Part shown: positions 42,090-50,132 of the stretch, in pieces
Layout: each line of letters starts with the position of its first letter
Position numbering within the stretch: the first letter of the stretch is position 1
Source: UBA12202 sp002691725
GTDB taxonomy: Bacteria > Pseudomonadota > Alphaproteobacteria > Puniceispirillales > UBA1172
DNA length: 64,000 bases
NCBI GenBank assembly: GCA_965660675.1
Contig: CBFIAU010000005.1
Span: 1-64,000 of the forward strand
Reading direction: 5' to 3'
The notes under the pieces: model-generated
The model's input: the letters and a program-made list of their open reading frames with translations, nothing else
What the model was told of the DNA's origin: nothing
Databases searched by the model: none
Made by a program: the position numbers and the translations under genes

Positions 42090-42587
42090 TTACCGACTTA
42101 TAGCAAGGCTAAGCCAAGCATATGCTGACATAACCAGACTAATAATCATGTTCCATCCTGCCATGGAAACGCCGATGAAAGACCATGGCACCTCGTCGCA
42201 CCTAACCGATTTTGTTACTAATAGCGTATCTAATATGGCGCTGGTATCGCCGCTAAAGCTGATATTGCCACTACATCCTTGCGGCCCTGTCAGGAACCCC
42301 AATTCAACCCCGGCATGCCAAAACCCCAGTCCGGCGCTGATTAACATCACCAATACAGCCAGTATCAGAAACCCCCGCCCATAACGATCACCAAGCCAGA
42401 ATGTCACAACGCCGATACCAATAACGACCGCATGAGGGATGCGTTGCCAATAACACATTGTACATGGTTGCAGCCCGCCAAAATATTCAAACCAATATGC
42501 CGCCGCCAGCACCCCTGCGCTCATTAAAGTCATGATAATGATCGCCTGATGCGGGCTAAAAATATGGGCTGCGGCTAATCTCATCAT
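42090..42587 (-). CDS. DsbB-family disulfide bond formation protein
   Basis: This inner-membrane protein of about 165 residues has four hydrophobic segments. The four cysteines of the family are present: the redox pair in QPCTMCYWQR near residue 42-45, and one each in PQGCSGN and VRCDEVPW. It passes electrons from a DsbA-like thiol oxidase to quinone. The start ATG (42587) overlaps the yqaA stop by four bases. The open frame continues far upstream, but that extension is only the shadow of yqaA. Confidence 0.88.
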   Translation of the reverse strand: MMRLAAAHIFSPHQAIIIMTLMSAGVLAAAYWFEYFGGLQPCTMCYWQRIPHAVVIGIGVVTFWLGDRYGRGFLILAVLVMLISAGLGFWHAGVELGFLTGPQGCSGNISFSGDTSAILDTLLVTKSVRCDEVPWSFIGVSMAGWNMIISLVMSAYAWLSLAISR

Positions 42588-43168
42588 GGGGATACAATCC
42601 ACCAGAAAAAGCCGATTGTGATGAGCAATAAAGTGACTAATGCTGTCGCCAATGGCTTGTTTGCCCGGTAGCGGATAATCGCGGCGACAAGAAAAAACCG
42701 ACCACCTCGACCAAGTAACGATGTGATGATCAAAGGCCATAATCCAACCCCAAGAAAGCCACCAGAAATCACCGTGACTTTGTAAGGAAACGGGGTAAAG
42801 GCACCCATCAAAATAAGCATCCAGCCATGTTTGGCAAAAGCCGCTTTGACGGTTTGGAAATCATCTGTTTTGCCAAGCCATTCGATAACCGCAATTCCCA
42901 TCTCATGCCCTAAATACCAGCCAGCAACCCCGCCTAAAGTTGAAAAAACGGTGGTGATAAAGGCAAAAAATATAAACCGCTGTGGCCGTGCCAGCACCAT
43001 AATGCCAAGCATAGGGTCAACAGGGATAGGAAAGAAAATAGACTCAATAAAAGCAAAAAATGATAACCAGGCTGAGGCTGTTTTTCGCCGCGCCAGATCA
43101 AGCATCCGCGTATTTAAGGATTTCATATATTGATAGAGCCAAGATAAAAATATCGGCTTGACCGTCAT
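42584..43168 (-). CDS. YqaA/DedA-like VTT-domain membrane protein
   Basis: This inner-membrane protein of about 194 residues is related to YqaA (SNARE-associated/VTT superfamily). Features are FFPIPVDPMLGIMVLARP near residue 43, GGVAGWYLGHEMG near 75 and the amphipathic GAFTPFPYKVTVISGGFLG near 122. Relatives are implicated in lipid or polyprenyl-phosphate flipping, but the role here is not known. The ATG at 43168 has AGGAG six bases upstream. The frame runs back through the tRNA gene to 43339; that part is an artefact. Confidence 0.88.
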   Translation of the reverse strand: MTVKPIFLSWLYQYMKSLNTRMLDLARRKTASAWLSFFAFIESIFFPIPVDPMLGIMVLARPQRFIFFAFITTVFSTLGGVAGWYLGHEMGIAVIEWLGKTDDFQTVKAAFAKHGWMLILMGAFTPFPYKVTVISGGFLGVGLWPLIITSLLGRGGRFFLVAAIIRYRANKPLATALVTLLLITIGFFWWIVSP

Positions 43169-43258
43169 GCGATACTCCTGCCTTTGTGATATGTTCTGGC
43201 TTATTTGTTTTGCCACTGGAACAGAAAAATTGCGCCGCAATAAAATATTGTCAAATCT

Positions 43259-43345
43259 TGGTGCGAGTGGAGAGACTCGAACTCTCAAGGTGTTGCCACC
43301 GGTGGATTTTGAGTCCACTGCGTCTACCAGTTCCGCCACACTCGC
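43259..43345 (-). tRNA. tRNA-Leu (anticodon CAA)
   Basis: This is an 87-nt minus-strand cloverleaf. The acceptor is GCGAGUG/CACUCGC with discriminator A and encoded CCA. The D-arm contains GGUAGAC, and the anticodon stem GUGGA/UCCAC has loop CUCAAAA giving anticodon CAA at the usual 34-36 positions. A long variable arm (GGUGGCAACACC) and the T-arm GAGAGUUCGAGUCUCUC complete it. The long variable arm confirms class II tRNA-Leu. It decodes UUG. Confidence 0.97.
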
Positions 43346-43394
43346 CTACCCATGCTTTTATGCTGTAAAAACCTATTCGTCAAGAATATGCCGA

Positions 43395-44105
43395 TCAAGA
43401 ATATTTGAGCACGGCCTGATACAGGTCTTTGATATAATGATCCGTAATGTTTAGCGCTTCTAGTGCATGATGCGTTTCCACAAGATAATCGCGGCAAGGC
43501 CCGGCAAAGCCAGTCGCAGATGCTATCATTCTGGCCTTGGTCTCTCGATCATAATCACGAACATAGCTGGGATGCTGGCGGTTCATGACAAAGGCGATGA
43601 CAGAAAGCAGACCATTCTCACCAAAAAATCGCACCATCCGCGGCTCATAAGATGAGTTCATCATTTCCCGCCGCCACAGCAAATCCAGCTCATGCAGAGG
43701 TTGGTCAGACCCGACTTTTAATGCCATGCCCGTGCATGAGCCGCCATTATCTAACCCAAGCACTAGCCCCGGGTCGCCGGGTGAGCCGCGCCCAACCTCA
43801 GTTTGCAGGCAAAAGCGGCGGTGGTAGCCATAGACTCGCCCCATTTTCTCAGCGCTAATCTCAATCACTGGATTCCACAACAGGGAGCCATAGGCAAAGA
43901 CCCATATATCGCCTTTATAATCATCAGGGATTATTGACCGCCGTGAGGCTAATAAATCTGCATCAGACATCAGGGTTCGATCATCCCCCCGTTCGCGAAC
44001 GAGCTGTTGTACGACATTATTAGCTAAGGTCTCGCGGTTGATGAAAGCGCCTGGAGTGCCGCCCGATTTTGACGCTAATTTTGAAGATGAACCTGAAGAT
44101 GACAT
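43395..44105 (-). CDS. ChaC-like gamma-glutamylcyclotransferase
   Basis: This 236-residue ChaC-family protein has the substrate loop VFAYGSLLWNP near residue 70 and the YGYHRRFCL segment after it. The likely catalytic Glu lies in the middle of the domain (WRREMMNSSYEP). ChaC enzymes split glutathione to 5-oxoproline and Cys-Gly in the cytosol. The N-terminal 40 residues are Ser/Lys-rich and poorly conserved, so translation could begin later. A 5-oxoprolinase-like HyuAB is encoded about 6 kb away, which could use the product. Confidence 0.85.
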   Translation of the reverse strand: MSSSGSSSKLASKSGGTPGAFINRETLANNVVQQLVRERGDDRTLMSDADLLASRRSIIPDDYKGDIWVFAYGSLLWNPVIEISAEKMGRVYGYHRRFCLQTEVGRGSPGDPGLVLGLDNGGSCTGMALKVGSDQPLHELDLLWRREMMNSSYEPRMVRFFGENGLLSVIAFVMNRQHPSYVRDYDRETKARMIASATGFAGPCRDYLVETHHALEALNITDHYIKDLYQAVLKYS

Positions 44106-44116
44106 GATATAAACGG

Positions 44117-44971
44117 CTACTGATGTGTTTCGGTTGATGATGATGACACAATACGGATATCCCGCTGCGGATAGGGAATACCAATTCCAGCATCATCTAA
44201 TGCTGGTTTAATCTTTCGCATCATATCCCAGTATAGCGGAAAATAAGTATCGACATTAGCGTATAAGCGCAACCGCACGGTGATCGCGCTATCGGCATAG
44301 GCAACGACGAGAAATTGCGGTTCTGGTTCGGTCAACACACGCTCATCATTGACCAATGCCATCAACGTTTTTTCGGCATAATCAAGATCGGTTTCATACG
44401 AAATGCCAATATCTAAATCCATCCGCCGGGTGTTATATTTGGAATGGTTAATAATGATGCTCCCCCAAATCGACGAATTGGGAACAGAAATATAAATATT
44501 ATCAAAGGTATTTATGACCGTGGAAAATATGCCAATTTCATCGACCGTACCCGAAACTGTCCCCGTTTCCATCCAATCGCCAACCTTAAATGGCCTCAAG
44601 AATAGCAACATCACCCCAGACGCAACATTAGACAGCGTGCCTTGAAGCGCCAAGCCAATAGCCAGACCAGCCGCACCGATAACAGCAATGATGGAGGTGG
44701 TTTCAATGCCAAAACTGCCTAATCCGGCAACAAATGCGACAAGCAGAATGATATATCTGATGATGCTGGCAATGACCGGCGTTAATGTCGCATCAAATGA
44801 TTTTATCGCTGATAAACGCCGCCTGATCAGCCCTGAGATGCGTCCGCTTACCCAAAAGCCAAGCAGGATAATGACAAGACCTGATAGTAAACTGCCGCCA
44901 TATTCTAGCAGTTGTTCTATGACAGGAAGCGAGAGTAAATCTTGAAATGATGAAATATCAGAAATTGTCAT
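44117..44971 (-). CDS. MscS-family small-conductance mechanosensitive channel
   Basis: This 284-residue protein has three N-terminal hydrophobic helices. The pore helix contains GAAGLAIGLALQGTLSNVASG near residue 100, the Gly/Ala-packed TM3 of MscS. It is followed by the beta domain (FKVGDWMETGTVSGTVDEI) and the C-terminal alpha/beta domain. It releases solutes on hypo-osmotic shock. It is divergent from ribF. Confidence 0.93.
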   Translation of the reverse strand: MTISDISSFQDLLSLPVIEQLLEYGGSLLSGLVIILLGFWVSGRISGLIRRRLSAIKSFDATLTPVIASIIRYIILLVAFVAGLGSFGIETTSIIAVIGAAGLAIGLALQGTLSNVASGVMLLFLRPFKVGDWMETGTVSGTVDEIGIFSTVINTFDNIYISVPNSSIWGSIIINHSKYNTRRMDLDIGISYETDLDYAEKTLMALVNDERVLTEPEPQFLVVAYADSAITVRLRLYANVDTYFPLYWDMMRKIKPALDDAGIGIPYPQRDIRIVSSSSTETHQ

Positions 44972-45016
44972 GAATGTATTCTATCGTTATTTTTATATTA
45001 TGACTAGCATCAGACG

Positions 45017-45044
45017 TTGATTTACCATAAATCCCAAGTATATT
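45017..45044 (+). promoter_or_regulatory. Candidate promoter of the ribF-ileS-lspA operon
   Basis: TTGATT (45017-45022) and TATATT (45039-45044) are spaced by 16 bp, giving a predicted start near 45051, about 46 bp before the ribF ATG. It lies in the 125-bp mscS/ribF divergent gap. The call is by consensus only. Confidence 0.5.
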
Positions 45045-45096
45045 CCGTGAATTATTGATAACCACCATCAGTACCTTAACGAAAGTCCACTAACAG

Positions 45097-46104
45097 ATGA
45101 TGCCAGAAATGATCCGCCCCTTGCGATTAGCCACCGATTGTCATGTCATTGACTGGTCAATAAGCCAGCTATCCGAGCAGATATCTGATAAGGAGAGCGC
45201 GATAGCCAGAGCTGATGGATTAGTGGCGGCTATTGGCAATTTTGATGGCGTCCATTGTGGCCATAAAAAGCTGATTGATAAAGCCGTAAGTCATGGTGGT
45301 GGTTTAGTGCCTTCGGTTATCACTTTTCAGCCGCATCCACGGCGCTATTTCAAACCTGATTTGCCAGGCTTTGAGTTGGTTGATAATCTGGATAAAATGG
45401 CATTGCTTTCTGATGCCGGGGCGAGGTGCATTATCCGGTTGCAGTTTGATGATGCCATGCGCCAGACAACAGCCACCGATTTTGTGAGCCGTATTCTGCC
45501 AGCTTTAGGCGTTCGTGCGCTTTATGCAGGAACTGATTTTGCGTTCGGGAATCAGCGTGGCGGCGGCATGGCAATGATGCAAGAGCAAGGTCGTGAATAT
45601 GGGATTGATGCGCAAGCCGTGGAATTAGTTTCATCTCATGATGAGATTATTTCATCGAGCCGTATTCGCGCGGCGATTGCCCGTGCTGATATGGCAGAAG
45701 CCGCCCAATATTTAGGCCGACCTTATGTTATTAGCGGTATTGTTGCGCATGGTGAAAAACGTGGCCGGACGATAGGGTTTCCAACGGCTAATCTATTGCT
45801 TGGTGATTATTTAGTGCCGCCACTAGGTGTTTATGCTATTTCTGCCACTCTGCCAGATGCGCCGCATCAACCGATCATGCATGGAGTTGCTAATATTGGA
45901 ATGCGGCCAACCGTTGATGGCGAAATGGTGCGGCTCGAAGCCAATCTATTTGATATAGACCTTGATCTTTATGATCGCCGAATTAATGTGTATTGTCTTG
46001 ATTTTATTAGACCTGAGCAGAAATTTGAAAACTTTGACAAGCTGCGCCATCAAATCGCGCAAGATGTGGAAACGGCGAAATCCTTTCACGCCAAACAGAA
46101 TTGA
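45097..46104 (+). CDS. ribF: Bifunctional riboflavin kinase / FAD synthetase
   Basis: This 335-residue prokaryotic RibF has an N-terminal FMN adenylyltransferase domain with IGNFDGVHCGHKK near residue 47 (HxGH nucleotide site) and ISSSRIRAAI near 185. A C-terminal flavokinase domain has HGEKRGRTIGFPTANL near residue 220. It makes FMN and FAD from riboflavin. ileS begins 11 bp after its stop, a common ribF-ileS-lspA order. Confidence 0.96.
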   Translation: MMPEMIRPLRLATDCHVIDWSISQLSEQISDKESAIARADGLVAAIGNFDGVHCGHKKLIDKAVSHGGGLVPSVITFQPHPRRYFKPDLPGFELVDNLDKMALLSDAGARCIIRLQFDDAMRQTTATDFVSRILPALGVRALYAGTDFAFGNQRGGGMAMMQEQGREYGIDAQAVELVSSHDEIISSSRIRAAIARADMAEAAQYLGRPYVISGIVAHGEKRGRTIGFPTANLLLGDYLVPPLGVYAISATLPDAPHQPIMHGVANIGMRPTVDGEMVRLEANLFDIDLDLYDRRINVYCLDFIRPEQKFENFDKLRHQIAQDVETAKSFHAKQN

Positions 46105-46115
46105 GTGCCATAGTT

Positions 46116-48911
46116 ATGACCGATGATCTTAAATCGACTGTATTTCTCCCTAAAACCGATTTTCCAATGCGAGCCGGATTGCCAAAGAATGAGCCGCTTA
46201 TTCTCGACATGTGGAACAAGATGGGGTTTTTTGAAAAACTGCGCGGTCACCGCCAGGGCAAGGAAAAATTCATCCTTCATGATGGCCCGCCATATGCTAA
46301 TGGCAATCTCCATATTGGTCATGCGCTGAACAAAATCCTGAAAGATATGATCAATCGCTTTCAGTCAGGTTTAGGCAAGGATGCGAATTATGTTCCGGGC
46401 TGGGATTGTCACGGCCTGCCGATTGAGTGGAAAATTGAAGAAACCTATCGCAAAAAGGGCAAGGATAAGGACCAGGTTCCTATTGTTGAGTTTCGCCGGG
46501 AATGTCGTGATTTTGCCAGTCACTGGGTCGATATTCAGTCAGAGGAGTTCAGGCGTCTTGGCGTTATGGGCAACTGGGCTGATCCCTATCTAACCATGGC
46601 CTATCAATCTGAGGCGATCATTGCCGCTGAGATTGGTAAGTTTTTGATGAATGGCGGGCTTTACCGTGGGTCAAAGCCTGTCATGTGGTCGGCGGTAGAA
46701 AAAACCGCTCTGGCTGAAGCTGAGATTGAGTATTTTGATCGCCGGTCAACAACCATTTATGCGCGTTTTCCTGTGCGCCAGACTAAGCATGATATCTTGC
46801 GTGATGCGGTTGTCATTATCTGGACAACAACACCATGGACAATGCCCGCAAACCGTGCCACCGCCTATGGCGAAGACATCACATACGGGCTTTATCAGAT
46901 TGCGGAAACAGCCGAGGGATCACTTGCTAAAAAAGGTGAGCGACTTGTCCTGGCAGATGAGCTGGCAGCATCAGTGGCAGAAGCGTGCGGGCTGACTACA
47001 CTTGACCGTGTGGCGGATATTTCCCCGAATATGTTTAGCGATACGATCTTAGCGCATCCGATGGCAGATTATGGCTATGAGCATGATGTGCCGATGCTAC
47101 CAGCCGATTATGTGACAACCGATCAAGGCACTGGCATTGTTCATATTGCCCCCGGCCATGGTGCCGAAGATTATGTGCTGGGCATGGCGCATGGCGTTCC
47201 TGTGCCTGAAAGCATCAGCGCAGATGGCCGCGTCATGGACCATCTGCCTCTATTTGCTGGCATGAGCGCCTTGAAGGATAATGAGAAGATTGCCGATATT
47301 CTCGCCAAGCATGGCGCTTTAATTGGCCGTGGTGAGGTCACTCATTCATATCCCCATTCATGGCGAAGCCACGCGCCATTAATTTTCCGCAATACGCCGC
47401 AATGGTTTATTTCTATGGAAACTAATGGTTTGCGTGATACAGCCTTAAAATCACTCTCAGAAACGGATTTTTATCCTGCCTCAGGCCAGACACGTTTGAT
47501 TAGTATGATTGCCAATCGCCCGGATTGGTGCGTGAGCCGGCAACGCGCATGGGGTGTTCCTATTCCTGTCTTTTACCATAAAGCCAGTGGTGAGCCATTG
47601 CGGGATCAAGCGGTTGTTGATCGTATTGTTGCGGTTTTTGAAGTGGAAGGGTCAGATGCGTGGTTTGAAGCATCTGCTAGCCGTTTTCTGGGTGATGATT
47701 ATGACGTGGATGAATATGAGCAGGTCATGGATATTGTTGATGTCTGGTTTGATTCGGGGTCAACACATGCCTTTCTTTTGGAAAATAATCCTGAGATGAA
47801 ATGGCCAGCCGATATGTATCTTGAAGGATCAGATCAACATCGTGGGTGGTTTCATTCGTCATTGCTGGAATCATCAGGAACACGCGGCAGAGCGCCTTAT
47901 GATGCGGTTCTCACCCATGGATTTGTTCAAGATGAGCAAGGCCGGAAAATGTCTAAATCGCTTGGCAATACGGTAACGCCGCAAGACATTATTGCCCAAA
48001 ACGGAGCAGATATTTTGCGCCTGTGGGTTGCTAATTCTGACTATTATGATGATCTGCGGATCGGCAAAGAGATCATTCAGCGGCAGGTTGATCATTATCG
48101 GCGGTTACGCAACACATTGCGCTATCTGTTAGGCAGCCTTAATGGGTTTTCAGACGCAGAAAAGGTTGCTCCAGCGGATATGCCGCAATTAGAACGCTGG
48201 GTTTTAATGCGCCTGAAAGAGCTTGATATTCAGATCAGAGCCGCCGCCGAAGAACATGATTATCACCATATCTTCACGCTTCTCCATCATTTCTGCAATA
48301 ATGATCTGTCGGCGTTTTATTTCGATATCAGGAAAGATTTGCTCTATTGCGGTGATCCAGCATCCCCGGAACGGCGAGCTTGCCGAACTGTAATGGATAT
48401 GCTGTTTGATACATTGGTTATATGGTTTGCGCCAATTTTGACCTTTACCGCCGAAGAAGCATGGCAAATGCGTTATCCTGATCCGGATCATTCGGTGCAT
48501 TTTGAAATCTTCGCTGATTTGCCTGACAGCTGGCTTGATGAGGCTCTGGCAACGCGCTGGGGGCGTATTCGACAAGCCCGTTTGGCGGTTACCGGCGCCA
48601 TTGAAAAAGCCCGTAATAGCGGTATGCTCAAATCATCATTGCAAGCGCATCCAACATTATACGCGCCTGAGGCTGTGATTGCTGCCTTTGAAGGGCTTGA
48701 TGCTGCTGATCTATTCATCACATCTAGCGCTACATTGGTTGCCGGGATGCCGCCTGCTGAGGCTCATATTGATGATGATGAGATCACAACCGGCGTCACC
48801 ATAGCGCTGGCTGATGGTGACAAATGTGATCGCTGCTGGAAAATCTTGCCTGACCTGAATAAAGGCGATCATGCGCTATGTGATCGGTGTCATGATGTTA
48901 TCTCTGGCTAG
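46116..48911 (+). CDS. ileS: Isoleucyl-tRNA synthetase
   Basis: This 931-residue class-I synthetase has NGNLHIGHALNK (HIGH) near residue 63, an editing (CP1) domain with WTTTPWTMPANRA near 240, and KMSKS in GRKMSKSLGN near 611. The C-terminal zinc finger is CDRCW...CDRCH in the last 30 residues. The start ATG at 46116 is preferred over a TTG at 46101 inside the ribF stop region. Its 3' end overlaps the lspA start. Confidence 0.97.
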   Translation: MTDDLKSTVFLPKTDFPMRAGLPKNEPLILDMWNKMGFFEKLRGHRQGKEKFILHDGPPYANGNLHIGHALNKILKDMINRFQSGLGKDANYVPGWDCHGLPIEWKIEETYRKKGKDKDQVPIVEFRRECRDFASHWVDIQSEEFRRLGVMGNWADPYLTMAYQSEAIIAAEIGKFLMNGGLYRGSKPVMWSAVEKTALAEAEIEYFDRRSTTIYARFPVRQTKHDILRDAVVIIWTTTPWTMPANRATAYGEDITYGLYQIAETAEGSLAKKGERLVLADELAASVAEACGLTTLDRVADISPNMFSDTILAHPMADYGYEHDVPMLPADYVTTDQGTGIVHIAPGHGAEDYVLGMAHGVPVPESISADGRVMDHLPLFAGMSALKDNEKIADILAKHGALIGRGEVTHSYPHSWRSHAPLIFRNTPQWFISMETNGLRDTALKSLSETDFYPASGQTRLISMIANRPDWCVSRQRAWGVPIPVFYHKASGEPLRDQAVVDRIVAVFEVEGSDAWFEASASRFLGDDYDVDEYEQVMDIVDVWFDSGSTHAFLLENNPEMKWPADMYLEGSDQHRGWFHSSLLESSGTRGRAPYDAVLTHGFVQDEQGRKMSKSLGNTVTPQDIIAQNGADILRLWVANSDYYDDLRIGKEIIQRQVDHYRRLRNTLRYLLGSLNGFSDAEKVAPADMPQLERWVLMRLKELDIQIRAAAEEHDYHHIFTLLHHFCNNDLSAFYFDIRKDLLYCGDPASPERRACRTVMDMLFDTLVIWFAPILTFTAEEAWQMRYPDPDHSVHFEIFADLPDSWLDEALATRWGRIRQARLAVTGAIEKARNSGMLKSSLQAHPTLYAPEAVIAAFEGLDAADLFITSSATLVAGMPPAEAHIDDDEITTGVTIALADGDKCDRCWKILPDLNKGDHALCDRCHDVISG

Positions 48912-49440
48912 GCTTTATCATGCTTATCTATTTGTTTTGATCATCATAGGGGTTGATCAAATCACAAAACTGATCATGCTTGCGATGATATTTGACCCGC
49001 CACGTGTCATTGTCATTCTGCCATTTTTTAATCTGGCGCCAGTCTATAATACAGGTGTAAGTTTTGGGTTATTTAGCCAGTCAGGAATATGGGGTCTGGT
49101 GATCCTATCAGGTCTTGCGCTTGCGGTTGGGTTATTGCTACCTTATATATCACGGAATTGGTTGCGCTTTCAGCGATGGGGTGCCATTATGATGGCTGGT
49201 GGAGCGCTGGGAAATGCGATAGACCGTATGCTATGGGGTAAGGTTGTTGATTTTATCGATCTTCATTTTAGCGGATGGCATTGGCCAGCATTTAATATAG
49301 CTGATAGTGCTATTGTTATTGGGGTTGGATGTATAATATTCAGTGCGTGGCGATATAATCCTGATGAACATGATCCTGATGAACATAATCAGGATAAACA
49401 TGATCAGGATAAAAAAGACAGCCTGAATGCGCCAAAATAA
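48892..49440 (+). CDS. lspA: Lipoprotein signal peptidase
   Basis: This four-helix inner-membrane aspartyl protease of about 182 residues removes signal peptides from prolipoproteins. Motifs are NTGVSFGLFSQSG near residue 53, GNAIDRM (first catalytic Asp) and FNIADSAIVIG (second Asp). The charged cytoplasmic tail (DEHDP, DEHNQ, DKHDQ) is made of 15-nt DNA repeats. The ATG-ATG at 48892/48895 inside the ileS end was preferred to an ATG at 48871. A lipoprotein gene follows. Confidence 0.94.
   Translation: MMLSLARLYHAYLFVLIIIGVDQITKLIMLAMIFDPPRVIVILPFFNLAPVYNTGVSFGLFSQSGIWGLVILSGLALAVGLLLPYISRNWLRFQRWGAIMMAGGALGNAIDRMLWGKVVDFIDLHFSGWHWPAFNIADSAIVIGVGCIIFSAWRYNPDEHDPDEHNQDKHDQDKKDSLNAPK
49363..49419 (+). 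repeat. 15-nt tandem repeats encoding the LspA C-terminal tail
   Basis: Three full units (49363-49377, 49378-49392, 49393-49407) and a partial one (49408-49419) all begin GAT(G/A)AA. They encode DEHDP, DEHNQ, DKHDQ and DKKD. The array lies outside the protease core. Confidence 0.9.
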
Positions 49441-49499
49441 AGACCAAAAAGAATAAAGTTCAAAAGGAATAAAGACCAAAAGCAATAAAAACCAAAAGC
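49436..49499 (+). repeat. Four tandem 16-nt repeats immediately after lspA
   Basis: Units at 49436-49451, 49452-49467, 49468-49483 and 49484-49499 have consensus AATAAAGACCAAAAGC. The first copy contains the lspA TAA stop, and a truncated fifth (AATCAGG) follows. A 16-nt period breaks the reading frame, so this is a non-coding array, distinct from the 15-nt coding array just upstream. Confidence 0.92.
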
Positions 49500-49539
49500 A
49501 ATCAGGGTAAAAAATTAAGGTTAATAAGGCGTGAGAGAT

Positions 49540-50127
49540 ATGATGGAAAACATGATGACTATGACCAGATTAAGCCAAAAATCATGCTATTTCAGTCGCC
49601 CTGTCATGATGGGTGTAATCCTTATGTCAATGCTTATGTTATCGGCATGTTCTGGTGCTAAAAGCTTGATTGGCGGGAAAAATGCTCCTGATGAATTTGA
49701 GGTTGTTATTCGTCCACCTTTAACGCTGCCGCCAAACTTCTCATTGCGGCCAACCGATGATGCTAATGATGCGGCGACGGCGACGCTGGCGCAAACGCAA
49801 TCCCAAACATCTGCGGTCGGGCAAAGCGTCAACCTGTTGGGGACAACGCAAAGCGCCAATGCAAGCTCATTTGAGGAATTGTTTGGCACGGATGAAATCA
49901 CTCCAGGGATTCGCAACATTATTGATGAGGAAACATTAGGTATACAGCTAGATCGCCGGATACCGCTTGAACAGATTTTTGGTGGCCAGCCCGAAGTTGG
50001 CCCTGATTTAGATGCCGCCGCCGAAGCTTTTCGTATCAGACAGGCGATTAAGGATGGGAAACCGCTAACCGATAGCCCGACATTTGCCATCGATCCGTTA
50101 GACGGCGTTCCTCTTATCGTAGAATAA
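49540..50127 (+). CDS. DUF3035-family lipoprotein
   Basis: This protein of about 195 residues has a signal sequence and lipobox LMLSAC, with Cys as the acylated residue (near residue 37 from this start). The mature part contains the DUF3035 hallmark PDEFEVVIRPPLTLPPNFSLRP, a low-complexity Ala/Thr/Gln linker, and a C-terminal conserved block. It is likely an outer-membrane or periplasmic lipoprotein of unknown function. The family is largely alphaproteobacterial and often adjoins lspA, as here. Several ATGs compete for the start (49531 GTG, 49540, 49543). Confidence 0.85.
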   Translation: MMENMMTMTRLSQKSCYFSRPVMMGVILMSMLMLSACSGAKSLIGGKNAPDEFEVVIRPPLTLPPNFSLRPTDDANDAATATLAQTQSQTSAVGQSVNLLGTTQSANASSFEELFGTDEITPGIRNIIDEETLGIQLDRRIPLEQIFGGQPEVGPDLDAAAEAFRIRQAIKDGKPLTDSPTFAIDPLDGVPLIVE

Positions 50128-50132
50128 TTGAT

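Noticed and set aside
42588..42740. Upstream extension of the DsbB-like frame
   Set aside because: It lies wholly inside yqaA, and the family fold starts at the ATG that overlaps the yqaA stop.
43169..43339. N-terminal extension of the YqaA-like protein beginning MAELVDAVDSKS
   Set aside because: This is the well-known spurious translation of a tRNA-Leu gene; the region encodes the tRNA at 43259-43345, and a good ribosome-binding site precedes the ATG at 43168.
49436..49499. CRISPR array
   Set aside because: Repeats are 16 nt and directly adjacent without spacers; there are no cas genes.
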